From Hydrogenophilales bacterium 12-61-10 (GTDB lineage: Bacteria > Pseudomonadota > Gammaproteobacteria > Burkholderiales > Thiobacillaceae): a stretch of 36,270 bases of DNA. The stretch is from assembly GCA_002279795.1 (NCBI GenBank), contig NCCT01000022.1, positions 1 through 36,270 on the forward strand, given 5' to 3'. Made by a program: the position numbers and the translations under genes. The notes under the pieces are model-generated. The model was not told the DNA's origin, did not search any database, and was given only the letters and a program-made list of their open reading frames with translations. This document shows positions 16,622-24,929 of this stretch, piece by piece. Position 1 is the stretch's first letter; each line of letters opens with the position of its first letter.

Positions 16622-17649
16622 GCGATCCAACCGCATCCTGGGAGGAAGAAAAACGCTCGGCCTGGCTCTACCGGGTAGTAGCCGAATGTGAGCGTGGCAC
16701 GCCGCGCGCCGCCCTGTTCACTGAACTGGCGCAGGCGGCCGACGACCAGGCCGCGATCTGGCTCGACGCCATCACCCAGCGCGGCGACCCGGTGCCGGCG
16801 GCGTTCCGTCCCGACCTGCGCACCCGCGTCGTCGCCGCCATGACGCGGGCGCTCAAGCCGCGCGTCATGCGCAGCGTGCTGGCAGCGATGAAGGTGCGCG
16901 GCATGGTGCTCTACACCCGGGAGGCACCGCACCCGACGCCGACCCATCTCGACGACATCGGCAAGCGTCACCGCAACGGCGCCAGCGGCAATGCCCTGCG
17001 CGCCGGGGTGTTCGGCGTCAACGACGGCCTGGTGTCGAATGCCGCGCTGATTTTTGGCGTGGCGGGGGCGTCGACCGGGCCTTCGATGATCGTGCTGACG
17101 GGCGTGGCGGGCCTGCTGGCCGGGGCTTTTTCTATGGCTGCGGGGGAATACATTTCGGTGCGCTCGCAGCGCGAAATGTTTGAATACCAGATCGGACTGG
17201 AACGCGACGAGCTGGAAAAGTATCCCGACGAGGAAGCAGCCGAACTGGCACTGATTTATGCCGCCAAGGGCATCAGCCCGGAGGAAGCGCGCCGCGTCGC
17301 CGACAAGTTGATGGAAGACCCCGAACGCGCGCTCGACACGCTGGCGCGCGAAGAACTCGGCCTCAATCCGGACGATCTCGGCTCGCCCTGGGTGGCTGCG
17401 ATCTCATCGTTTGCGGCCTTCACCTGCGGCGCCGCCTTGCCGCTGCTGCCTTTCGTGCTGGGCAACGGCAACCCGCTCGGCCTGTCGATCGGCCTCACCG
17501 CGCTCGGCCTGTTCCTGGTCGGCGCCAGCATGAGCCTGTTCACCGGCCGCCATGCCGTGTCGAGCGGCCTGCGAATGCTGGCCATCGGCGGCGCGGCGGG
17601 GCTGGCGACGTATTTCATCGGCGCCTGGCTTGGGGTCAGCCTGGCCTGA
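16618..17649 (+). CDS. VIT1/CCC1-family transporter with N-terminal helical domain
   Basis: A protein of 343 residues. Residues 1-115 are soluble, helical and charged (a ferritin/rubrerythrin-like arrangement is suspected but the metal-binding Glu/His motifs are not clear). Residues about 122-343 form the VIT1/CCC1 domain, beginning HRNGASGNALRAGVFGVNDGLVSN, with membrane segments around 139-160, 164-180, 255-275, 285-305 and 315-340, and the acidic loop (RDELEKYPDEEAAELALIY) that in relatives binds metal. Likely exports or sequesters Fe2+ or Mn2+. ATG overlaps the comM stop, so translation is coupled. Convergent with zwf, with no terminator visible in the 34-nt gap. Confidence 0.85.
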   Translation: MSDPTASWEEEKRSAWLYRVVAECERGTPRAALFTELAQAADDQAAIWLDAITQRGDPVPAAFRPDLRTRVVAAMTRALKPRVMRSVLAAMKVRGMVLYTREAPHPTPTHLDDIGKRHRNGASGNALRAGVFGVNDGLVSNAALIFGVAGASTGPSMIVLTGVAGLLAGAFSMAAGEYISVRSQREMFEYQIGLERDELEKYPDEEAAELALIYAAKGISPEEARRVADKLMEDPERALDTLAREELGLNPDDLGSPWVAAISSFAAFTCGAALPLLPFVLGNGNPLGLSIGLTALGLFLVGASMSLFTGRHAVSSGLRMLAIGGAAGLATYFIGAWLGVSLA

Positions 17650-17683
17650 TCAACGCCTGGCTATATCAGCGCCTGGCTTTAAA

Positions 17684-19081
17684 TCAGTTCTGTGGCGGCC
17701 GCGGATTGTGCCAGCGGCCGCCGGCCAGCAGCAGGTCCGCCTCTTGCGGTCCCCAGGTGCCGGCTTCATAGGTGCAGGCCGGGTCGCGATGCGCAAGCAC
17801 CGGCTCGACGATCCGCCAGGCCGCTTCCACCGCGTCCTGGCGCGCGAACAGCATCGCTTCGCCTTCCAGCGCATCGCCCAGCAGCCGCTCGTAGGCGCTC
17901 ATTTCATCCGGATGGTTGTTGCAGACGTACAGCTCCACCGGCCGCCCCACCATGCGGTCGCCGGCATTCTTGGTGCGCGCGCCCAGCGCGATGGACACGG
18001 TGGGCGACACCCGCATGCGCAGGTAGTTGGTCGCCAGCGGGCCGGCCTCAGACAACGCGAATACGCGTTGCGGCGGCAACTGGAACTCGGCGCGGATTTC
18101 GGTCGTCGTCACCGGCAGCTGCTTGCCGGTTCGAATGATGAAAGGCACGCCGGCCCAACGCCAGCTATCCACAAAGAAACGCGCGGCGACAAAGGTCTCG
18201 GTATCCGAGCCGTGCGCCACGCCTTCTTCCTGCCGATAGCCTTCGTACTGCCCGCGCACGATGTCGCCCGGCGCCAACGGGCGGATGGCCTTCAGCAGCT
18301 TGGCCTGTTCGTCGCGAATCGCCTCGGCGCTGGTGCCGAGCGGCGGCTCCATGGCGAGCAGTGCCAGAATCTGCAACAAATGGTTCTGCAGCACGTCACG
18401 GATGGCGCCGACCGAATCGTAGAAGCGTCCGCGTCCCGCCACCCCGAAGTCTTCCGCCATGGTGATCTGCACCTGGCGGATGTGGTTGCGGTTCCAGATC
18501 GGTTCGAGGAAGGAATTGGCAAAGCGGAAATAGAGGATGTTCTGCACCGCCTCCTTGCCGAGGTAGTGGTCGATACGAAAGATGTTCGATTCCGGCAGCG
18601 CCTCATGCAGCGTAGCGTTGAGCGCACGGGCCGTCTCCAGATCGCGGCCGAAGGGCTTCTCGACCACCACGCGCGCATCCTGGGTGCACCCGGCCGCAGC
18701 CAGGCCGCGCACCACGACGGGAAACATCGACGGCGGAATCGCAAAATAATGCAGCGGCCGCTGACGACCCTCCAGCGCGCGGCGCAATGCCTCGTAGGTT
18801 TCGGGAGTTTCATAGTCGCCATTGATATAAGTCAACAGGCTCGCCAAATTGCGGAACACCGCCTCGTCCATCCCGTTGCTGCCAAAGCGGGTGATGCCAT
18901 CGTGCGCATGGGCGCGCAGCTCATCGATGCCCCAACCCGGAGAGTGCGCGACACAGATGATGGGCGGTAGATTGCGGCCGTGGCGCAACATGTCGTACAA
19001 GGCCGGGAATATCTTGCGGCGGGACAGGTCGCCGGTTGCGCCGAACAGCACCAGCGCATCGGAGGGGACGTTTTCAGTCAT
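17684..19081 (-). CDS. zwf: Glucose-6-phosphate 1-dehydrogenase
   Basis: Oxidises glucose 6-phosphate to 6-phosphogluconolactone with NAD(P)+, the entry to the oxidative pentose phosphate or Entner-Doudoroff route. 465 residues, slightly short for the family (about 490). The Rossmann motif GATGDLS is at 14-20, EKPFG at 141-145 and the active-site signature RIDHYLGKE around 169-177, including the catalytic-site Asp-His. I start at ATG 19081 ([20 protein letters not shown]), which leaves the usual short N-terminus; an open frame upstream has no family similarity. No pgl or edd gene is adjacent. Divergent from rpmE. Confidence 0.95.
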   Translation of the reverse strand: MTENVPSDALVLFGATGDLSRRKIFPALYDMLRHGRNLPPIICVAHSPGWGIDELRAHAHDGITRFGSNGMDEAVFRNLASLLTYINGDYETPETYEALRRALEGRQRPLHYFAIPPSMFPVVVRGLAAAGCTQDARVVVEKPFGRDLETARALNATLHEALPESNIFRIDHYLGKEAVQNILYFRFANSFLEPIWNRNHIRQVQITMAEDFGVAGRGRFYDSVGAIRDVLQNHLLQILALLAMEPPLGTSAEAIRDEQAKLLKAIRPLAPGDIVRGQYEGYRQEEGVAHGSDTETFVAARFFVDSWRWAGVPFIIRTGKQLPVTTTEIRAEFQLPPQRVFALSEAGPLATNYLRMRVSPTVSIALGARTKNAGDRMVGRPVELYVCNNHPDEMSAYERLLGDALEGEAMLFARQDAVEAAWRIVEPVLAHRDPACTYEAGTWGPQEADLLLAGGRWHNPRPPQN

Positions 19082-19184
19082 AAGGGAACATTCCTGGTCG
19101 GAGAAATTAGGCCGCGCAATCTTAACGCGCGACCTGCGCAACGGGCCGTGTCGCACCGCGCTCGATAGGGAATGTCTGCGCGAC

Positions 19185-19213
19185 TTGATCCCAGACACCG
19201 ATCTGGATATACT
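19185..19213 (+). promoter_or_regulatory. Sigma-70 promoter of rpmE
   Basis: TTGATC (19185-19190) and TATACT (19208-19213) are separated by 17 bp, close to the -35/-10 consensus. Transcription would start near 19220, about 30 nt before the rpmE ATG at 19252. Confidence 0.7.
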
Positions 19214-19251
19214 CCTGCGTTCTCCGAATTCAACCTATTGAAGGAATTGCC

Positions 19252-19458
19252 ATGAAATCCGGCATTCATCCCAATTACCAAGAAGTAGCCGTGACCTGCT
19301 CCTGTGGCAGCACGTTCGTAACGCGTTCGACCTTGGGCAAAGACAAATTGCACGTCGAAGTCTGTTCGGCATGCCACCCGTTTTATACCGGCAAGCAGAA
19401 GATCGTCGACACCGCCGGCCGTATCGAGAAATTCCGCCAGCGTTATGGCATGAAGTAA
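19252..19458 (+). CDS. rpmE: 50S ribosomal protein L31, zinc-binding type
   Basis: L31 is a small protein of the large ribosomal subunit at the inter-subunit bridge. 68 residues, normal length. The zinc-ligand cysteines are present (CSCGSTF at 16-22 and CSACHPF at about 37-43), so this is the C+ type rather than the zinc-free paralogue. Motif [16 protein letters not shown] is typical. It has an AGGA ribosome-binding site, its own sigma-70 promoter and a strong terminator, so it is monocistronic. Confidence 0.98.
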   Translation: MKSGIHPNYQEVAVTCSCGSTFVTRSTLGKDKLHVEVCSACHPFYTGKQKIVDTAGRIEKFRQRYGMK

Positions 19459-19498
19459 GCCATTCCGCGCAATTGCTTCTGTCAATTGCAGGGATCGC

Positions 19499-19532
19499 AA
19501 CGAAAAAAGCGGCTCAGGCCGCTTTTTTCGTT
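19499..19532 (+). terminator. Intrinsic terminator after rpmE
   Basis: A perfect 15-bp stem (AACGAAAAAAGCGGC with GCCGCTTTTTTCGTT) closes a four-base loop, giving GC-rich stem top and a T run. It lies 40 nt after the rpmE stop. Its A/T arms are symmetric, so it could act in both directions. Confidence 0.92.
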
Positions 19533-19592
19533 GCCGGAACGCTGAGCATCGGTCCGCTTCAGGCTGGATCGCGGTGCGACCCGGGCGGTATC

Positions 19593-21077
19593 ATGCGCAA
19601 GCTCCCTTCAAGGAAAAACACGCCCGTGACCCTGTCCCCTATTCGCCGGATCGCTCTTATCGCACTCGGCGCGTTGTCGCTGACGCATTGCGCCAGCAAC
19701 CCCGTGTCGGACGGCAAGGATTCTGTCCTGATGTCCGAACAGCAGGAATTGCAGCTCGGTGCGCAGGCGCGTCAGGACTTGCTCAGGGAATATGCCGCGC
19801 TGACCGCCCCTGCCTTGCAGGCCTACGTCAACGCAATCGGCCAGAAGCTGGCACAACACAGCGAGCGCCCTGATCTGCGATGGACGTTCACGGTGCTGGA
19901 CAGCCCCGACGTCAACGCCTTTGCGCTCCCCGGCGGCTCTATCTATCTCACGCGCGGCCTGCTGGCCTACCTCAATTCCGAAGCCGAACTGGCGGGCGTG
20001 CTGGGGCACGAAATCGGCCACGTCACGGCACGTCATGGCGTGCGCCAGCAGAGCCCGACGACGGCCGGGCCGGGCGCGGTACTCGGGTCGACCCTGGTGC
20101 CGGGCATGAACAGCCCGGCCAGCGCCGGCATGATGCAGTCGGTGGCGCAGGCGTGGACAGCGGGCGATGGCCGCGAGCACGAACTTGAATCCAGCCGTCT
20201 CGGCGCGCAATATCTGGCCAAGAGCGGCTACGAGCCGCGGGCGCTGATCGCGGTCATCGGCCTGCTGAAAGATCAGGCGCTGTTTGCCGCCGAGCAGGCC
20301 CGACGCGAAGGTCGCGAACCTCACAGCAGCCATCACGGCACCTTCGACACCCATCCGCGCAATGACGCGCGCCTCAAACAAGTGGTGGACGAGGCCAATC
20401 CATACCGGGTCGCCGCACCTCGCGAAGGCCGCGCCGAATACCTGCAAAAAATCGATGGCCTGGTGTTCGGCGACAGCCCTGCACAGGGCATCGTCCGCGA
20501 CAACACGCTGCTGCACGAACAGCTGGGCTTTGCGATCCGGTTTCCGCCCGGCTGGCGGATGAGCAACAAGGCCGACCGCGTTCTGGCGCGCAGTCCGCAA
20601 GGGGATGCCGTGCTGGAATTGCAACGCGGCCCGAAGGGCAATCAGCCGCTGGCCACGCTGCAAAACGGGCTCAAGCTGGATCCCGGCGCCCGCTTCGATA
20701 ACGGCACGCTCAGCGGCTTTCCGGCAGCGTTTGCTGCAGGCACGCAGCAGGGCAAACCGGTAGTGGTGGCGTCGGTGGTGTTCAACGACACGCAATACCT
20801 GATTGCCGGCATGACCCGGGACAAGCCGGTTTACGACCGCGAGCGCACCGTTTTGCGCAGCGCAATCAACAGCTTTCACGCCATCACGCCGGCAGAACGG
20901 CGCGCGGCACAACCCGGCGTGCTGAAAACCATCAGCGCCAAACCTGGCATGACGATGGCCAGTCTCGCCAAGTCGTCGGTGCTGGGTCGGGATGCCGAAA
21001 GCCAGTTGCGCCTGCTCAACCACCTTTATCCGGCGGGCGAACCGAAGCCCGGCCAGCGTCTTAAAATTGTTCAATAA
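19593..21077 (+). CDS. M48-family zinc metalloprotease, exported, with C-terminal LysM-like region
   Basis: 494 residues. The N-terminus has a hydrophobic export signal (IALIALGALSLTHC) with Cys33 as a possible lipoprotein Cys, though His at -1 is unusual for a lipobox. The M48 domain spans about 60-290 with zinc-binding HEIGH at 139-143 and a third-ligand region ELESSRLGAQYL, where the common EAD reads ESS. A PsbP-like middle part (about 310-430) and a LysM-like end (ISAKPGMTMASLA to GQRLKIVQ) follow. Probably a periplasmic quality-control protease like BepA/YfgC or LoiP relatives. Start at ATG 19593; GTG 19626, nearer the signal peptide, is a good alternative. Confidence 0.88.
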   Translation: MRKLPSRKNTPVTLSPIRRIALIALGALSLTHCASNPVSDGKDSVLMSEQQELQLGAQARQDLLREYAALTAPALQAYVNAIGQKLAQHSERPDLRWTFTVLDSPDVNAFALPGGSIYLTRGLLAYLNSEAELAGVLGHEIGHVTARHGVRQQSPTTAGPGAVLGSTLVPGMNSPASAGMMQSVAQAWTAGDGREHELESSRLGAQYLAKSGYEPRALIAVIGLLKDQALFAAEQARREGREPHSSHHGTFDTHPRNDARLKQVVDEANPYRVAAPREGRAEYLQKIDGLVFGDSPAQGIVRDNTLLHEQLGFAIRFPPGWRMSNKADRVLARSPQGDAVLELQRGPKGNQPLATLQNGLKLDPGARFDNGTLSGFPAAFAAGTQQGKPVVVASVVFNDTQYLIAGMTRDKPVYDRERTVLRSAINSFHAITPAERRAAQPGVLKTISAKPGMTMASLAKSSVLGRDAESQLRLLNHLYPAGEPKPGQRLKIVQ

Positions 21078-21081
21078 ACCC

Positions 21082-22689
21082 GTGTTCTCCTCGCCGCAGC
21101 ACCCGCAAGGCCTAAGCCGCTGGCCACCCCGCTGCTGCGCAGCGACGCTTCCACAGCTTGGCCTGCTGCTGCTGTGCGCCGCCTGGCTGCTGCCCGGCCT
21201 GATCGGCCATGCGCCGTGGAAGGGCGGCGACGGCGAACACTTCATGCATCTGTGGCTGTTGCTGGAAAACGGCATTGCGCCGCAGACGGTGGCCGCCACG
21301 CCGCCGCTGTATTACTGGGTGGCCAGCGCAACGGCCTGGCTGACATCGCCCTTGCTGACCCTGGCCGATGGCGCGCGGCTGGCTTCCGGCGTGTTCGTCG
21401 CGCTGGCGCTGTTCTTTACCGCGCGCAGCGCACGCGTGCTGTACGGCGCAGAAACCGGCTGGGCCGCTGCGCTCACCCTGCTTGGCTGCATCGGCCTGCT
21501 GGTGCGCGGCCACGAACTCAACGCGGCCACCGCGCAATTCGCCGCTGCGGCGCTGATGCTGTACGGCATCGCGCGGATGCCGCAGGCCCGGCGCGGCGCC
21601 TGGGCGCTGGGCGTCGGCGCGGTGCTGATGCTGCTCGCCGGCGGCGCGGCCGAAGCGGCCTTGCTCCTGCTGCTGGCCTGGCTGCTGCCGTTGCTGCTGG
21701 TGGACTACCGCACCCCGGCAACCTGGCGCACGCTGGTCTGGGGCACGCTGATCGCGCTGGCCGCCAGCGCGCTGTGGCTGGCCTATCTCGCCACGCAATC
21801 GATTCCGTTCGTGCGCGCTTTCAACCTGCAACACTGGCTAGGCGACGGCGCACGGCAAGCCACTTATTACTTCGGTATTCTCGGCTGGTATGCCTGGCCG
21901 GCCTGGCCGCTGGCGCTGTGGGCGCTGTATCGCACCCGGCGCCAGTGGCGCACGCCGGGCATCGTGCTGCCTGTCGGCGCCCTGCTCGGCCTGCTGGTGC
22001 TGTATGCCTTCGACCGCCATCCCGGCGAGGAGCAGGGCCTCATTCTGCTGCTGCCGCTGGCGCTGCTTGGCGCATCCGGCCTGTTCAGCCTGCGCCGCGG
22101 CGCGGCCTACGCGCTGCTGTGGTTCAGCGTCATGCTGTTCGGCTTCATCGCGCTGCTGCTGTGGGTGTACTGGAGCGCGCACGACCTTGGCACCCCGGCG
22201 CGGCTGGCGGCGCGGCTCACCCGCTTCGGCCTGCTGCACGTCGGCGAACTGCGGCCCTGGACGCTGGTGCTGGGCGTGGTCGTCACCCTGCTGTGGATCG
22301 GCATTCTGGCGCGCCTGCCACGCTCCCCGCTGCGCCCGATGCTGGTGTGGACCGCCAGCATGACTTTCGTCTGGGTGCTGCTGATGAGCCTGTTCCAGGC
22401 ACCGCTCGACCGCCGCCTCAGCTACGCCAGCGTCAGCCAGCAACTGGTGGCGCAGATTCCGCCCGGCGAATGCATCCAGACTTACCGCGTGCGCGACCAG
22501 CAGCGCCTGCTGCTGGCCTATCACAGCGGCCGCCACTTCTCGCCCGACGACGCCAGCTGCAACTGGCTGCTGATGGAAACCCGCCGCCGCGGCGCCGTGC
22601 CCGAAGCGCCGCCCGGCTGGGTCAAGCGATGGGACGGTGCCCGACCCGGCGACCGTTCCGAACGCTTCCATCTGTATGCACGATACTGA
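21082..22689 (+). CDS. Membrane glycosyltransferase of the ArnT/PMT (GT83/GT39) type
   Basis: About 535 residues with 11-13 hydrophobic segments and a C-terminal soluble part of about 100 residues (from APLDRRLSYASVSQQLV). Such enzymes move a sugar from a lipid carrier to an acceptor on the periplasmic face. The first periplasmic loop reads PWKGGDGEHFMHLWL where the family normally has an Asp-Glu pair; Asp and Glu are present but separated by a Gly. I start at GTG 21082, 4 nt after the protease stop; no good Shine-Dalgarno is seen, and the longer open frame lies inside the protease gene. Acceptor and sugar are unknown. Confidence 0.75.
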   Translation: MFSSPQHPQGLSRWPPRCCAATLPQLGLLLLCAAWLLPGLIGHAPWKGGDGEHFMHLWLLLENGIAPQTVAATPPLYYWVASATAWLTSPLLTLADGARLASGVFVALALFFTARSARVLYGAETGWAAALTLLGCIGLLVRGHELNAATAQFAAAALMLYGIARMPQARRGAWALGVGAVLMLLAGGAAEAALLLLLAWLLPLLLVDYRTPATWRTLVWGTLIALAASALWLAYLATQSIPFVRAFNLQHWLGDGARQATYYFGILGWYAWPAWPLALWALYRTRRQWRTPGIVLPVGALLGLLVLYAFDRHPGEEQGLILLLPLALLGASGLFSLRRGAAYALLWFSVMLFGFIALLLWVYWSAHDLGTPARLAARLTRFGLLHVGELRPWTLVLGVVVTLLWIGILARLPRSPLRPMLVWTASMTFVWVLLMSLFQAPLDRRLSYASVSQQLVAQIPPGECIQTYRVRDQQRLLLAYHSGRHFSPDDASCNWLLMETRRRGAVPEAPPGWVKRWDGARPGDRSERFHLYARY

Positions 22690-23254
22690 ACGGCCACGCA
22701 TCGCCGCAGTCATTCTGGCCGGCGGCCTCGGGCGGCGAATGGGGGGCGTCGATAAAGGCCTGATCGAATACCGGGGCCGCCCGCTGATTGAATGGGCGCT
22801 CGACACGCTGGTGCAGCAAGCGGATTCGCTCGTCATCAGCGCCAACCGCAACCTCGAACGCTACGCCGCCTACGGCCATCGCGTGCTGCCCGACACCCTG
22901 CCCGACTTTCCCGGCCCGCTGGCCGGCGTGCTGGCCGCGCTGGAATCAGTGATGGCCGACTGGCTGCTGGTCACGCCATGCGACACCCCACATCTGCCGC
23001 CCGACTTCGCCGCCCGCCTGCTGGAGGTGGCGCGGCAAAACGATGTGCCGCTCGCGGTGGCGGCGGACGCCACGCGCAGCCATCACAGCAGTTTCATTGT
23101 GCGCACCGACCAGCGCGACAACCTGGCCGCATTCCTCGCACGCGGTGAACGCGCCGTGCGGCACTGGCAGGCGGGGCTGGCTTCGACAACGGTGGTATTC
23201 GATAACGCCTGCTTTGCCAACTTCAACCAGCCGCAGGATTTACCCAAGACTTAA
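22676..23254 (+). CDS. mobA: Molybdenum cofactor guanylyltransferase
   Basis: MobA links GMP from GTP to Mo-molybdopterin to make the bis-MGD cofactor of DMSO-reductase-family enzymes. 192 residues, normal length. Nucleotide-binding motif LAGGLGRRMGGVDKG lies at about 15-29, followed by GPLAGVLAAL and the TPCDTPHLP segment with the metal-binding Asp. The ATG at 22676 overlaps the glycosyltransferase end by 14 nt. Its stop codon overlaps that of the convergent glcF gene. No other molybdenum genes are nearby. Confidence 0.95.
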   Translation: MHDTERPRIAAVILAGGLGRRMGGVDKGLIEYRGRPLIEWALDTLVQQADSLVISANRNLERYAAYGHRVLPDTLPDFPGPLAGVLAALESVMADWLLVTPCDTPHLPPDFAARLLEVARQNDVPLAVAADATRSHHSSFIVRTDQRDNLAAFLARGERAVRHWQAGLASTTVVFDNACFANFNQPQDLPKT

Positions 23255-24537
23255 AACGCGGGCACGCCCAGCGCCTCGTCGAGCAATTCCACCCAGTGCC
23301 GCACCGGCGTCGACGTGCCCGATTGCAGGTGGGTGAGGCAGCCGATGTTGGCGGTGACGATCACTTCCGGCGCGTCGGCTTCGAGGTGGCCGAGCTTGCG
23401 GGTTTTGAGCTGGCCGGCGATCTCGGGTTGCAGGATCGAGTAGGTGCCGGCCGAGCCGCAGCAGAGGTTTTTTTCTGCCACGGCGGTGAGTTCGAAGCCC
23501 GCTTGCGTGAGCAGGGCCTCGACTCCGCCGCTGAGTTTTTGCCCGTGTTGCAGGGTGCAGGGGGGGTGGTAGGCGATTTTTTTGGGGAGCGATGAGCGGG
23601 TCCCGCAAGGGATACCGTCCCTGGCACTGCTTGTGCCAGGGACATAAGCGGTAAGCGGTTTGAGCGCTTCACGTTCATCCACCAGAATTTCAGAAATGTC
23701 TTTTGTGGCGGCGGAGATGCGGGCGGCCTTGTTCGCGTAGGCCGGGTCATCACGTAATTGCCAGCCGTAATCCTTGACCATGACGCCACAGCCGGAGGCG
23801 GTCATCACGATGGCTTCTGCGCCGGCGTCCAGATGCGGAATCCAGGCGTCGATGTTGCGGCGCATGGCGGAAAGGCCGTCGTCGTGGTCGTTGAGATGGT
23901 GCGCGACCGCGCCGCAGCAGCCCGCCTTGTCGGCGGCGATCAGCGAGATGCCGATGCGGTCGAGCACGCGTGCGGTGGCAGCGTTGATGTTGGGCTTGAG
24001 GCCGGGCTGGACGCAGCCCTGCAACACCAGCATGGTGCGTGCATGGCGCGGCGCGGGCCACTCGCCGGCGGCCTCGGGCGCGGGAATCTTGCTGCGCAGA
24101 ACGTTCGGCATCACGCCGCGCACGCTCTGGCCCATTTTCAATGCCGCATTGAACAGCGTCGGCGACAGCAGGCCGGTCTTGAGCGCGGCGCGGGTGGCGG
24201 TTTCACGCACGCCGCGGCCAACGGTTTGCTCGACCAGCGCACGGCCAAGGTCGATCAACTTGCCGTATTCCACGCCCGACGGGCAGGTGGTTTCGCAGTT
24301 GCGGCAGGTGAGGCAGCGGTCGAGATGGAGCTGGGTCTTGGCGGTCGGCGTCGCGCCTTCGAACACCTGCTTGATCAGGTAAATGCGGCCGCGCGGCGAA
24401 TCGAGTTCGTTGCCGAGCAGCTGATAGGTGGGGCAGGTGGCGAGGCAGAATCCGCAATGCACGCAGCTGCGCAGGATGCTTTCGGCGAGATCGCCCTCGG
24501 GGGTGTTGCGGAAGGAGTCGGCGAGTGTGGTTTGCAT
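23251..24537 (-). CDS. glcF: Glycolate oxidase iron-sulfur subunit GlcF, with an in-frame repeat insertion
   Basis: Electron-transfer subunit of membrane-associated glycolate dehydrogenase, which oxidises glycolate to glyoxylate and passes electrons to quinone. 428 residues. Two 4Fe-4S motifs at Cys25/28/31/35 (CVHCGFCLATCP) and Cys75/78/81/85 (CLTCRNCETTCP) are followed by two CCG domains (CCGAVAHH and CCGSAGTY). Residues about 299-315 (VPGTSSARDGIPCGTR) are encoded by a palindromic repeat and are probably a surface loop before KKIAYHPPCTLQHG. ATG at 24537, 11 nt after the VOC gene stop. Last gene of the glycolate operon. Confidence 0.95.
   Translation of the reverse strand: MQTTLADSFRNTPEGDLAESILRSCVHCGFCLATCPTYQLLGNELDSPRGRIYLIKQVFEGATPTAKTQLHLDRCLTCRNCETTCPSGVEYGKLIDLGRALVEQTVGRGVRETATRAALKTGLLSPTLFNAALKMGQSVRGVMPNVLRSKIPAPEAAGEWPAPRHARTMLVLQGCVQPGLKPNINAATARVLDRIGISLIAADKAGCCGAVAHHLNDHDDGLSAMRRNIDAWIPHLDAGAEAIVMTASGCGVMVKDYGWQLRDDPAYANKAARISAATKDISEILVDEREALKPLTAYVPGTSSARDGIPCGTRSSLPKKIAYHPPCTLQHGQKLSGGVEALLTQAGFELTAVAEKNLCCGSAGTYSILQPEIAGQLKTRKLGHLEADAPEVIVTANIGCLTHLQSGTSTPVRHWVELLDEALGVPAF
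23596..23643. repeat. Short palindromic repeat inside glcF
   Basis: Two adjacent palindromes, GCGGGTCCCGC (23596-23606) and GTCCCTGGCAC/GTGCCAGGGAC with a 5-nt loop (23617-23643), make a 48-bp unit, exactly 16 codons. It looks like a REP-type element inserted in glcF without breaking the frame. Exact ends are inferred from the protein discontinuity. Confidence 0.7.
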
Positions 24538-24548
24538 GGTGGTGCGAG

Positions 24549-24929
24549 TCAGAGCGGGTTCGAAAGTTCGATCAGGTTGCCATCGGGGTCGCGCACATAC
24601 ATCGACAGCAGCGGCCCCTGTGCGCCGGTGCGTTCGACCGGGCCCTGCTCGATGGCGACGCCCTGCGCGGCAAGCTGCTCGGCAATGTCGGCGAGCGGCG
24701 TACGCGCGATCAGACAGAGATCGACGGCGCCCGGCACCGGCTGCGCCGCCTTCGGCTCGAATTCGCGCCCGGCCTGATGCAGGTTGAGTTTGCAGCGGCC
24801 GAACACCAGCGCACGCCGGCCTGCGCCGAACACCTCCTCGCGCATGCCCAACACGCGCGTATAAAACGCCACGCTGGCGGGAATGTCGCGCACGGTCAGC
24901 ACCACATGATCGATGGCGTCGAGCTGCAT
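24549..24929 (-). CDS. VOC-superfamily (glyoxalase/dioxygenase-fold) protein
   Basis: A small VOC protein of 126 residues with the two beta-alpha-beta-beta-beta modules. Candidate metal ligands are His8 (IDHVVLTVRD), His near 51 (LNLHQAG) and the Glu of DPDGNLIELS near the end, so an active metal site is likely. The ATG overlaps the glcE stop (ATGA), so it is translationally coupled inside glcDEF, which normally lacks such a gene. Substrate unknown. Context suggests a small oxo-acid or its adduct: a glyoxalase-, epimerase- or isomerase-type reaction on a glyoxylate-derived compound is possible but unproven. Confidence 0.85.
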   Translation of the reverse strand: MQLDAIDHVVLTVRDIPASVAFYTRVLGMREEVFGAGRRALVFGRCKLNLHQAGREFEPKAAQPVPGAVDLCLIARTPLADIAEQLAAQGVAIEQGPVERTGAQGPLLSMYVRDPDGNLIELSNPL

